From NCBI GenBank assembly GCA_023667285.1, contig JAMPAK010000001.1, positions 510,283-574,282 of the forward strand: DNA of 64,000 nt, given 5' to 3'. How positions within the stretch are numbered: position 1 is the stretch's first letter; the number at the start of each line of letters is the position of its first letter. Position numbers and translations under genes: made by a program. Positions 40,998 through 49,335 of this stretch are shown here, one piece after another. This DNA is from Muribaculaceae bacterium (GTDB taxonomy: Bacteria; Bacteroidota; Bacteroidia; Bacteroidales; Muribaculaceae). The notes under the pieces are model-generated. The model had not been told where the DNA came from. It saw only the letters and a program-made list of their open reading frames with translations, and did not search any database.

Positions 40998-43208
40998 TCA
41001 GAGGTTGAGGTCGAAGTAGCGGAGCATCTTGGAATAGACACTCAGACGGGCATCACATCCGTTGATGGAGTGGTTCATGTTGGGGTAGAGCAGCATGTCG
41101 CACAGGCGCCCCTCCGACTCTAGAACGGAGACATATTGCATTGTGTTCAGGAGATGGACATTGTCGTCAGCCGTCCCATGGATGATGAGCAGAGGGATGC
41201 TGAGGCGTGAGCCGTAGGAGAGTGGGGCTGAGGTGGCATATCCATCGGCATTCTCGGCCGGGGTGAGCATGTAGCGCTCGGCATAGACCGTGTCATAGAA
41301 TCTCCAGTCTGTCACAGGTGCTATCGCCACTGCGGCGGCAAAAGTAGAGGGACTATCGGAGGGGGCTGTGATGGCCATGAGTGTCTCATAGCCTCCGTAG
41401 CTCCATCCGGTGATGCCGATGCGGTCAGGGTCGACATAACTCTGAGAGGCTATCCATGAGGCTGCGGCGCGGAGGTCGGCGGTCTCGAGTTGGCCGAGAT
41501 GGCGGTAGACAGCGGTCTCCCATGCGCGTCCACGAGCGCCGGTGCCTCGTGTGTCTACGCATACAACCACATAGCCCTTCATTGCGGCATACTGTGTCCA
41601 GTCTGTCTTCCATCGGTCTGTCACCTCCTGTGAGCCGGGGCCGCTGTATTGGTAGAGTATCACTGGATATCGGTGCGAGGGGTCGAAGTCGTTAGGACGG
41701 ATGATATAGGCGTTCATTGGCTCGCCGTTGGCAGCCGGGATGGCGGTGAACTCACGCCTGGGGGCTGAGGCATAGCGTGCGGCTATGGCCTTGCTGTCCT
41801 CGAGGGTGTTCAAGGTCTTGCCGCTGCGGGTGTCGATGAGTGTGGCCACCGGGGGTGTGGCGGAGGTAGAGTGGATGAGACATGCGTGGGAGAGTGTAGG
41901 GTTGAACCATGCTGTGGCCCATCCGGTTGAGGGTGTGAGGTCCTTGGAGGCCCCTTTGGGGTCGATGCGTGTGACTACGCGGTTAATGCTCCCTGTGGCT
42001 GTGGTCTGGACGTAGCGGTAGCCTCGCTGGTCGGCTCCATAATATTCTGTGACATCATAGTCGCCGGAGGTTAGGGTGCGGTCGAGCGCTCCGGCATAGG
42101 TGTAGACATAGGCGTGCTGCCAACCGGTCCGGGCTGAGAGGACCACAAATCCATCCTGCTCGAAGGTGAGTTGCTCATAGGTGGCTGTCGGGAGCCATGC
42201 CTCGGATGTCTCTGACAGTACAACACGGCTCACACCTGAGCGGGGATTGATGGAGTAGAGTTCCATTCGGGTCTGAGAGCGGTCGAGTGTGACTGCCATG
42301 AGTCTCTCGGGGGAGTCGCCGCCATAGGTGATTCGGGGGATATACTCTATGTTGGCGTCCGGGAGAGTTATATCCTTGATCTTGCGGTTGTCGATGTCAT
42401 ATGAGTGGATGGTGACTCGCGAGTTGGGCTGTCCGGCCACAGGATATTTGTATGAGAAACTGCCCGGATAGAGCGAGAATTCCGGACGGGGATTGCATGT
42501 GCCCTCATAGAGGGTGAAGGAGAATGTCGGGACGGCTGTCTCATCATAGCGCAGATAGCAGAGTGTCTGCGAGTCAGGCGCCCAGGCCATTGAACATGTC
42601 GTGGCGAATTCCTCCTCATAGACCCAGTCGGGGATGCCGTTAATGACGGCGCCGGGCGCACCGTCGCGTGTGACGGCTACCTCGGTGTCAAAGTCGAGTT
42701 TCTTGATGTATATGTTGTTGTCGGAGGCCGTGAAGGCTATCATCCTGCCGTCGGGCGAGAAGATAGGTGAGCGTTGTGTGTCGTGAGTCTCAGAGAGGGG
42801 GCGGAGTATGCGCGAGCGAATCTCGTAGACCCAGTAAGTGGCTGTGTATGAGCGACGGTAGATCTGAGCCTTGTTGATGGCTACTAGAATCTTCGACCCA
42901 TCGGGGCTGAGGACGAATTCCTCGACTGCTCCAGGAAGTTTGTTCTCGCGTGTGGTGGTGATGTCAAAAACGGTCTCGAGCTCCTTGCCGTCGGTCAGCG
43001 AGCATGTCACTATCTTTTTCCGGTCCTTGTTGAGACGCATGTATGTGAGGCCGTCAGTTGTGAAGTCAGGGCGCGCCGGGGTCGGAGCAGCGTTCTGCGG
43101 ATAGACATAGGGTGCCAGATCCGAGATGTTGGTGGAGACGGCTTTAGGTGTGGCCGCGGTGGCTGTTGCCGCTATGATGAGTGCTATGGAAGTCAGAAAG
43201 GATTTCAT
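40998..43208 (-). CDS. Dipeptidyl peptidase IV-like serine peptidase (S9B)
   Basis: An exported prolyl dipeptidase of 736 residues from ATG 43208 (MKSFLTSIALIIAATATAA, a signal peptide); the longer frame to 43316 is unlikely. The N-terminal eight-bladed propeller includes GIPDWVYEEEFATT, the Glu pair that binds the substrate N-terminus. The C-terminal alpha/beta-hydrolase has the nucleophile in GITGWSYGGYETL, Asp in HGTADDNVHLLNT and His in PNMNHSINGCD. It probably cleaves X-Pro dipeptides from peptides in the periplasm. 49 bases downstream of the coiled-coil gene. Confidence 0.93.
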   Translation of the reverse strand: MKSFLTSIALIIAATATAATPKAVSTNISDLAPYVYPQNAAPTPARPDFTTDGLTYMRLNKDRKKIVTCSLTDGKELETVFDITTTRENKLPGAVEEFVLSPDGSKILVAINKAQIYRRSYTATYWVYEIRSRILRPLSETHDTQRSPIFSPDGRMIAFTASDNNIYIKKLDFDTEVAVTRDGAPGAVINGIPDWVYEEEFATTCSMAWAPDSQTLCYLRYDETAVPTFSFTLYEGTCNPRPEFSLYPGSFSYKYPVAGQPNSRVTIHSYDIDNRKIKDITLPDANIEYIPRITYGGDSPERLMAVTLDRSQTRMELYSINPRSGVSRVVLSETSEAWLPTATYEQLTFEQDGFVVLSARTGWQHAYVYTYAGALDRTLTSGDYDVTEYYGADQRGYRYVQTTATGSINRVVTRIDPKGASKDLTPSTGWATAWFNPTLSHACLIHSTSATPPVATLIDTRSGKTLNTLEDSKAIAARYASAPRREFTAIPAANGEPMNAYIIRPNDFDPSHRYPVILYQYSGPGSQEVTDRWKTDWTQYAAMKGYVVVCVDTRGTGARGRAWETAVYRHLGQLETADLRAAASWIASQSYVDPDRIGITGWSYGGYETLMAITAPSDSPSTFAAAVAIAPVTDWRFYDTVYAERYMLTPAENADGYATSAPLSYGSRLSIPLLIIHGTADDNVHLLNTMQYVSVLESEGRLCDMLLYPNMNHSINGCDARLSVYSKMLRYFDLNL

Positions 43209-43257
43209 CTCTGTGAGTGAATGTGGGTTTATGTCAGAGAGGGAGATGATTGTTGGG

Positions 43258-44559
43258 TCAGTCGAAGAGTGTGAGTTGGGCCTCGTTGTCGTTGCCGGGG
43301 TGTCGTGGTGGCTCATGATATCCGAAGTCAGGGTCGTCCTTGACCGGGGCTTTTTGTGAACCGGTGTCGAATACGTCAGTGTTGCCTAGTTCGGTGTCTA
43401 TGCGCACCTTGCGCGGACGTCCGCGGCGCGGTTTTGCGGGGGGCTGGTCAGTCTTGGACTTATCCATCTTCTCTGTGGCGCTGTATGTTGCCGTGGGTTC
43501 TGTGGCCTCGAGGGCACTCTCTCCGAGACGTTGGCGCAGTTCCTTGATTTCCTTGCGCAGGCGCATTTCAGAGTTGGCCTGATTGTATAGGTTGTTCTCG
43601 ATTGTGTGGCGCAGAGATGCGTTCTCTTCGTTCAGACGGGTGATCCGACCTTCGTAGTCAGCCTCATGATGTTCCTCAATCTGTCTGGTGAGGATGTCGA
43701 TGCGTCCCTCGAGCCTTTTTTTGAGGGCTTCAAATTCAGTCATCTTGTCCTGAAGATATGCTGCCGCTTCCTCCTGCTCGGCCAGGTTCTCATCGAGTTC
43801 ACGGCGGGCAGCGGCTGCGATGTTGCGCAGCTCGCTTATCATCTGGTCAGCCATCCGGCTTTTCATCTCGGCCTGCTCGCGCATGGTGGTCTGACGTTGG
43901 AGCTCGCGGGTCAGCATTGTGAGCTCAGTGCTGTCTGCTGCCGGATCTTTCTCCTCTACAGGCTGCTGAGGCTTGGAGCCTTTCTTTGATGCGGCCTTCT
44001 CGATTTGGGTCTCGAGGTCGGTGATGCGGTCCTGCAGGGCGCGCTTCTGATTTTCGATGGAGAGGCGCAGGCGGGAGTTCTCGCGCTTGAGAGCCTCTGC
44101 TATCTTTGCTTCCTTCTCTAGAGAGGAGATCTTTAGTGACAGTCGCTTGCACTCAGCCCGCAGTTCCTCATCGGCGGCTATGGCCTCCGTTCCCACGGCG
44201 CGCGACAGACGGGAGCGCAGTCTCCCGGAGAGTGAGTTGAGCAGATATTCACGCTGGGCATCAGTGGAAATGCAGCGGCGGATAAAGTCGGGCTGGGCGG
44301 AGTTGAACACCTCAAGCACAGCGTCAAAGAGGTCGGCGGGAAGAGTTGGGTCTCCTCCAGTTTCTGCCGCTGTGTCGGCGCCCTCCGGGGTCATATTCTC
44401 ACCCGCCGTCTTCCCCTGGGTCTCAGGTGATGAAGGCGTGGGGGTGGCGGCCGCCGTTTGGGCTGGAGTCGAAGGGATATCTGCGCTTAGATATTCCTCC
44501 TCCTCTTCGTCGTCAGGGGTGAACCCGAAGGCGTGTTTTACTCCGTTCCAGAATGACAT
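43258..44559 (-). CDS. Coiled-coil protein with AT-hook motif, unknown function
   Basis: A 433-residue cytoplasmic-looking protein. An acidic start (DDEEEEEYLSADIP) leads to a Pro/Thr/Ala-rich linker to about 70, then a small helical domain (LPADLFDAVLEVFNSAQPDF) to about 125. A long charged heptad region (about 130-345) follows, predicted coiled coil, and a basic tail with KPRRGRPRKV, an AT-hook-like DNA minor-groove motif. The acidic end has GYHEPPRHPGND. Family not recognised. It could organise DNA or tie a structure to the nucleoid (inference). Own promoter box at 44599-44606. Confidence 0.7.
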   Translation of the reverse strand: MSFWNGVKHAFGFTPDDEEEEEYLSADIPSTPAQTAAATPTPSSPETQGKTAGENMTPEGADTAAETGGDPTLPADLFDAVLEVFNSAQPDFIRRCISTDAQREYLLNSLSGRLRSRLSRAVGTEAIAADEELRAECKRLSLKISSLEKEAKIAEALKRENSRLRLSIENQKRALQDRITDLETQIEKAASKKGSKPQQPVEEKDPAADSTELTMLTRELQRQTTMREQAEMKSRMADQMISELRNIAAAARRELDENLAEQEEAAAYLQDKMTEFEALKKRLEGRIDILTRQIEEHHEADYEGRITRLNEENASLRHTIENNLYNQANSEMRLRKEIKELRQRLGESALEATEPTATYSATEKMDKSKTDQPPAKPRRGRPRKVRIDTELGNTDVFDTGSQKAPVKDDPDFGYHEPPRHPGNDNEAQLTLFD

Positions 44560-44598
44560 GTCGTTTTCAGGTTTTTAAGGTGTATGTATAGTTATGGG

Positions 44599-44606
44599 CA
44601 AAGTTA
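44599..44606 (-). promoter_or_regulatory. -7 promoter box for the coiled-coil gene
   Basis: The minus strand reads TAACTTTG (TAnnTTTG), 39 bases upstream of the ATG at 44559. Confidence 0.5.
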
Positions 44607-44670
44607 CTTCAAAAAAATGAAAAATCCTTGAGTATGACGTTAAAATCAATGAATTGTCACCAAAATGAAA

Positions 44671-44701
44671 CCGCCCCGGGTCATAATCTGACCCGGGGCG
44701 G
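44671..44701 (-). terminator. Rho-independent terminator after the 44723 lipoprotein gene
   Basis: A perfect 13-bp stem, CCGCCCCGGGTCA with TGACCCGGGGCGG, five-base loop. On the minus strand it is followed by TTTCATTTT, 21 bases after the gene stop. Confidence 0.85.
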
Positions 44702-44722
44702 CGATATGCTGGAGAAAAATTA

Positions 44723-45532
44723 TTATTTCAGAGCTGCGCGGATGTCGTCGAGGTTAATCTCTTCCTTGGTGGCAGAGTTGTATACATACTGGGGGCCGGT
44801 GGCCATTTTGTCGGTCACAGCGTTCCAAGCCTGAATAAGATCGAGGTTGTCAAGGACGGTCTGACGGACGTCGGTGACATAGACCTTGATGGTGCTTTCG
44901 CTGATGCCGTTGAAGGCGCCAAGCACGCTATACTCGCTCCACATGTTCTCGCCGTCTGTCATCAGGATAGATGATGCCTTGTTCTCGTCGTTGACGGAGA
45001 GGTCGACAACCTGGTGGTCTGTGCCTGAGAGTGAGATGGCGCCTCTGTCGCCGAATGAACCCTCCTCGGCTACGAGAAATACGTATGAGAGCTTTGTACG
45101 TGTGGTATAGATATTCCATACTGTGTTATACAGACCCATAATCTCCTCTGACCAGGGAAGGTCAGCGAGTTTGGCATTGAATGAGGTTGTATAGAACTTA
45201 CCCTCTGAGACATAGATGCTTGAGCCGCTCTTGGTGTATTTATACCAATAGTCCTGCTCCTGCCCTGTTGAGTAGTTCATGCCGAGTTTGTACTCGTAGT
45301 AACCAGTATTCTTAAGTGTGAGGTCTTCTGTTTTCAGAGCATCATAAGCGTTGACAAGGGTGGTGTTGTCATACCATGTGACTGCCTTGGCCCATTCGGG
45401 CTCGCTGATGCGGTTGCCAAAGTCGTCGGCGTCATAGACGGGGAGGTCGCTGGAGTGGTCGTCCTCTGAACATGCTGTGGTGATGAAGAGGAAGCCGGTC
45501 AGCGCCAGAGCCATGAGTAAAAACTTCTTCAT
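44723..45532 (-). CDS. Lipoprotein, unknown function
   Basis: A 269-residue lipoprotein: MKKFLLMALALTGFLFITTAC with the lipobox Cys at 21, then an acidic SEDDHSSD linker, usual for surface-exposed lipoproteins of Bacteroidetes. The rest is Tyr/Trp-rich and beta-strand-like with no recognised domain. It is a single-gene unit: an exact TTTG-N20-TAATTTTG promoter bracketed by a 15-bp inverted repeat lies upstream and a strong terminator downstream. The isolation and palindromic promoter suggest dedicated regulation. Confidence 0.7.
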   Translation of the reverse strand: MKKFLLMALALTGFLFITTACSEDDHSSDLPVYDADDFGNRISEPEWAKAVTWYDNTTLVNAYDALKTEDLTLKNTGYYEYKLGMNYSTGQEQDYWYKYTKSGSSIYVSEGKFYTTSFNAKLADLPWSEEIMGLYNTVWNIYTTRTKLSYVFLVAEEGSFGDRGAISLSGTDHQVVDLSVNDENKASSILMTDGENMWSEYSVLGAFNGISESTIKVYVTDVRQTVLDNLDLIQAWNAVTDKMATGPQYVYNSATKEEINLDDIRAALK

Positions 45533-45609
45533 GATGGTTTACTGATATTTGTAAATCGTGATGGATATATGTATTTTGTCAATGTTATTGGCAAGTCAGA
45601 ACCTCCCAT

Positions 45610-45667
45610 ATTTGGAAAACTGACTTTTGACTGACAAAATTACAATCATTCCGTCAGTTTTCCAAAT
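45610..45667 (-). promoter_or_regulatory. Promoter bracketed by a perfect 15-bp inverted repeat
   Basis: Arms 45610-45624 and 45653-45667 (ATTTGGAAAACTGAC and its reverse complement) enclose 28 bases. On the minus strand the upstream arm contains the -33 TTTG (45663-45666), and TAATTTTG (45635-45642) lies exactly 20 bases further on. The second arm falls at or just after the expected start of transcription. This is the promoter of the lipoprotein gene at 44723-45532; the repeat may be an operator or an invertible unit. Confidence 0.7.
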
Positions 45668-45704
45668 TTTTGTACAATTTTTTATCATTTAGCTACAAAT
45701 TTCT

Positions 45705-47378
45705 TCAACGGGCTATCAGTTTGACCGGGGTGGGATGCTCTGCGGTGGTCAGGAGGTAGACACCCGGCTCGAGTCTGAGTTCGGTCCCGGGCGCATGAAT
45801 GTCGTCGAGAATGGCTGCCACACGCCCTGAGGCATCGTAGAGTCTTACACATGTGTGGTCCACATCGGTGACGATACGGATGAGTCCCGGATAGCTCATC
45901 ACTGTGAGCGGGCTGTTGACTTCAATGTTCTCCAGGCCAGAATGATAGACAAACACCACATTTGAGGGTGTCGATAGGAAGCCAAGGCGCGAGCTGCACA
46001 CATAGTATGACTCCTGGGTCGACAGGTCAAACCCATCAATCACCATAGAGGTCTCCTCGGTCTCACTCTGCTCAGTCTGCACATCTCCCCCAGAGAGATA
46101 GCGTGTGCGTGACAGGACATAGAAGTCTACTGTCTCAGGCGCTGTGCTCCACGAGGCTGTGTAGGTCGATTCGGTTATGTCTGCTGCTGGATAGGCCGAA
46201 AGGGTCGAGAGGGTGGGGCGCTCCAGGGCTTCCCCCTTGAAATATACGAAGATGCCTGTCCCGGGAAGGCCTCCGTCATAGATGAGGATGCGGGCCTCAT
46301 GCTTCCCGATGCTTGTGGGATTGTAGGTCACCTGCAGTTCATAGCCGGTCGACGTGTTGACGAGTTGCTGAGAGATAGTGCGGTCAGCCACGGAGAACAT
46401 CTCCTTGTCAGTGCCACTGAGAGCAATCGACAGTGGCGCTGTCAGATTCTCTCCTTTGATGAGGAGGAGCGATTTGCTCCCCTGGCCCACAGCCACTTCT
46501 CCAAAGTCGAGCGTGGTCCCGTTGACGGGAGCGGTCAGCACAGGGTCGCCCGCAGGGGTAGTCCCTTCCGTCACCCTGAACGGCTCGCCCACCTTTGTGC
46601 CCCAGATATACTCTGCGAGATCAGGAAAGTCGATGAACGGGTTTCGGTTGTTCTGGAACGAATAGACGGCTTCGTTTCGGGCGGTCTCCTTCTGTGACAC
46701 AGGGTCATCGCGATGCCACTTCAGCAGGAGCGCCACTGCCCAGGGGTTGAGTGTGGGATATGCGTTGCGCTGCAGCATCCACTGGCCCGATGTGCTCCAC
46801 TGGAGATTCTGATAGGCTGTGGCCATATAGAAATATGTGCGGGCGAAGTCACCCTTATACTCCTCATCAGGCTCATAGACGTAAGGCGCGCCGCCGCCCT
46901 GTCCACTCACCGGATAGCCCACGATAGAGACATTGTTGTCAAACTTTGTCCCAGAGGCCATGTTGACTTCGCCAAGTGGATAGTTTGACTTAGCTTGATT
47001 GGCCGGCCCGTCGGCGGGATACAGGTGGAATAGATCCACATATGCGGGGGTATACTCCACATCATTGTTCACCTTCCACCAGCTCTTGGGGAGCGAGTGC
47101 TCACGGTTGAGGCCCGAGAAATTAGGGGCATAGCGCACGACATTGGAATACATGTCCCACCAGATCATCGACTCAGGATGCACGTCGGTGGTCTGGAAGT
47201 AGCGCGGGAGGTTCGAGTAGCTCGACACCTGGGTGTGTGGGCTGACGGTCTCGTAGGCTGCCTGCTTCAGTGCGGCTCCCGTCTTGCCGTCAAGTTTGTT
47301 GTAGTAGCCGTTGGGGATGGCTGCCGTGGCTGCCGCTGCTGAGAGAATGACAGCGTTGATGAGCAGAAATCTTTTCAT
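45705..47378 (-). CDS. Secreted endonuclease I family nuclease with C-terminal sorting-like tail
   Basis: A 557-residue exported protein from ATG 47378 (MKRFLLINAVILSAAAATAA); an upstream extension of 49 codons is not plausible. The nuclease domain (about 25-260) contains NREHSLPKSWW and DLFHLYPADGPANQAKSNYP, the His/Asn metal-site motifs of the EndA/NucA-type endonuclease I family. Ig-like domains follow. The last 75 residues (VRLYDASGRVAAILDD then LEPGVYLLTT) resemble a type IX secretion sorting domain. Likely degrades extracellular DNA or RNA. Last gene of the pyrG-to-nuclease run. Confidence 0.88.
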   Translation of the reverse strand: MKRFLLINAVILSAAAATAAIPNGYYNKLDGKTGAALKQAAYETVSPHTQVSSYSNLPRYFQTTDVHPESMIWWDMYSNVVRYAPNFSGLNREHSLPKSWWKVNNDVEYTPAYVDLFHLYPADGPANQAKSNYPLGEVNMASGTKFDNNVSIVGYPVSGQGGGAPYVYEPDEEYKGDFARTYFYMATAYQNLQWSTSGQWMLQRNAYPTLNPWAVALLLKWHRDDPVSQKETARNEAVYSFQNNRNPFIDFPDLAEYIWGTKVGEPFRVTEGTTPAGDPVLTAPVNGTTLDFGEVAVGQGSKSLLLIKGENLTAPLSIALSGTDKEMFSVADRTISQQLVNTSTGYELQVTYNPTSIGKHEARILIYDGGLPGTGIFVYFKGEALERPTLSTLSAYPAADITESTYTASWSTAPETVDFYVLSRTRYLSGGDVQTEQSETEETSMVIDGFDLSTQESYYVCSSRLGFLSTPSNVVFVYHSGLENIEVNSPLTVMSYPGLIRIVTDVDHTCVRLYDASGRVAAILDDIHAPGTELRLEPGVYLLTTAEHPTPVKLIAR

Positions 47379-47409
47379 GAAACGTGAGAAGAGGAAGATT
47401 TTATGATAA

Positions 47410-48507
47410 TCAGTGCTTAAGTTCAACCTTAACGGTCGGTGGAAGGGTATTGTTGCGGTTGTCAACAGCCTCGATGACCTCATGGGCCAGATGGTTGAAA
47501 GCCATCCCTGAGACAGAGTCTGCAAGGGCTATCGGCTCGCCTGAGTCACCGCTCTCGGCAATGCCGGCCACCAGAGGAATTTGCGCAAGGAGACGCACAC
47601 CCAGTTTCTCAGCCAGGCGCACACCACCTTCTTTGCCGAATATGTAATAGCGCTCGTCAGGATGGGCGGCTGGTGTGAAATAGGCCATGTTCTCGACAAG
47701 TCCGAGGATGGGGACATTGATTTTCTCATCCATGAACATGGCTATACCCTTGCGCGCATCAGCCAGAGCAACCTCCTGAGGGGTGGTCACAACGACAATA
47801 CCTGTCATGGCGAGTGTCTGTACAAGTGTGAGATGGATGTCGCTCGTGCCGGGTGGCATGTCGATTAAGAAGTAGTCAAGTTCACCCCAGTCAGCCTCCC
47901 CGATGAGCTGTTTGAGGGCATTTGAGGCCATGGAGCCGCGCCACATCACGGCCTTATCCTTGTCCACCAGGAAGCCTATGGAGAGGATCTTGACTCCATA
48001 GCGCTCAACGGGGATAATCATGGGTCGCCCGTCCACATCGTGGATGAAAAGCTGCTCATCCTCAATGCCAAACATCTTTGGTACCGACGGTCCGAAGATG
48101 TCGGCGTCAAGGAGCCCCACTTTATACCCCTCGCGGGCCAGGGCTACAGCCAGGTTTGCGGCGACGGTCGATTTGCCTACGCCGCCTTTGCCCGACGATA
48201 CACCTATGATATTCTTGACCCCGGAGAGTAGAGGAGCAGCCTTCTCAGGTGCCGGCTGGCGCGAGGTGGTGTTGACGGTCACCTTGACATCGGGCGATAT
48301 ATGGGTATGGATTGCAGCCTCAGCAGCTTTGACGAGCGAGCGCATGAACGGGTCCTTGGCCTTGTCAAACACAAGTGTGAATGAGACAGAATCGCCGTCT
48401 ATGCGGATGTCGTCGGCCACCATGCCTGACTCGACGATGTTCTTGCCCGTGCCGGGATAGCGGACGGTAGCGAGAGTGTCGGTTATGAGCGAGGGATATA
48501 GTTGCAT
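47410..48507 (-). CDS. Mrp/ApbC-type Fe-S cluster carrier ATPase
   Basis: A 365-residue P-loop protein. An N-terminal MIP18/DUF59-like domain (about 1-85) precedes the deviant Walker A GVSSGKGGVGKSTVAANLA (about 101-119). LLDADIFGPSVPKMFG and DYFLIDMPPGTSDIHLT follow, all Mrp/NBP35 signatures. Such proteins bind and transfer Fe-S clusters. No CxxC pair is obvious in the C-terminal part. 72 bases after trmB. Confidence 0.94.
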   Translation of the reverse strand: MQLYPSLITDTLATVRYPGTGKNIVESGMVADDIRIDGDSVSFTLVFDKAKDPFMRSLVKAAEAAIHTHISPDVKVTVNTTSRQPAPEKAAPLLSGVKNIIGVSSGKGGVGKSTVAANLAVALAREGYKVGLLDADIFGPSVPKMFGIEDEQLFIHDVDGRPMIIPVERYGVKILSIGFLVDKDKAVMWRGSMASNALKQLIGEADWGELDYFLIDMPPGTSDIHLTLVQTLAMTGIVVVTTPQEVALADARKGIAMFMDEKINVPILGLVENMAYFTPAAHPDERYYIFGKEGGVRLAEKLGVRLLAQIPLVAGIAESGDSGEPIALADSVSGMAFNHLAHEVIEAVDNRNNTLPPTVKVELKH

Positions 48508-48579
48508 TTTGTGTGATGAATTGTTTCTGTTTTAAACGAAGTGGGGCTACTGAATGTTCAATGACAGATTCCGTGCAAG

Positions 48580-49329
48580 TCAGAATCCCTGAAGGGTGCC
48601 GCGTCCGAACGAGCGATATGTGTCAGGCTCGATCTCCACGTCGGGCTCTGACAGCACTGTGCCTTCGGGAACCCTCCAGGCTATGTATTTACTGGGGATG
48701 CCTCGTGAGAGCCATTGCTGCTCGTAGTATGTGGTGATGGGAGGCACCTCGGCTGTCAGCGGTGAGTCATAGAGGTTGTCTGTCGCTGCCAGGAGCGGCA
48801 GACGGTTGTGCTCAATCATGGCCATCGTGTAGGCATAGAGGAAGGGGGAGTCGGTCTTGAGCCTTATCACCCCGTCGGGTGCCAGCACTTTGGTATAGAT
48901 GGAGAGAAAATGAGTCCCGGTGAGCCTCTTGTTGACCTTTTTCATCTGAGGGTCGGGGAAAGTTATCCATATCTCAGACACCTCTCCCGGTGCGAAAAAT
49001 TCAGGCAGCAGATGGATTGATGTGCGCAGGAATGCCACATTTCCCAGTTTCTCCTCTGTGGCCTGGCACGCTCCGGTCCACATTCTGGCTCCTTTTATGT
49101 CGATGCCGATGAAGTTGCGCTCAGGATAAAGCCTCCCCATCCCGACGGCATACTCCCCCTTGCCACATCCGAGCTCGAGGGTGATGGGGTGATCATTGCC
49201 GAAAACCTCTTCTCCCCATCTTCCACGCAGTGGACACCCCCCTGACTCTCGAAGGGTGGCAAATGGATACTGATGGACGCAGGCCAGATTCTCCATCTCG
49301 GCAAATTTCTTCAGTTTGTTCTTTCCCAC
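48580..49329 (-). CDS. trmB: tRNA (guanine-N7-)-methyltransferase
   Basis: TrmB methylates G46 of tRNA with SAM. The 249-residue protein begins MGKNKLKKFAEMENLACVHQ, and its SAM site ELGCGKGEYAVGMGRLYPE is near 54-72. The family signatures ITFPDPQMKKVNKRLTGTHF and a C-terminal SRGIPSKYIAWR are present. It is six bases after the leucine-rich repeat gene, so translation may be coupled. Confidence 0.96.
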   Translation of the reverse strand: MGKNKLKKFAEMENLACVHQYPFATLRESGGCPLRGRWGEEVFGNDHPITLELGCGKGEYAVGMGRLYPERNFIGIDIKGARMWTGACQATEEKLGNVAFLRTSIHLLPEFFAPGEVSEIWITFPDPQMKKVNKRLTGTHFLSIYTKVLAPDGVIRLKTDSPFLYAYTMAMIEHNRLPLLAATDNLYDSPLTAEVPPITTYYEQQWLSRGIPSKYIAWRVPEGTVLSEPDVEIEPDTYRSFGRGTLQGF

Positions 49330-49335
49330 AGTGAT

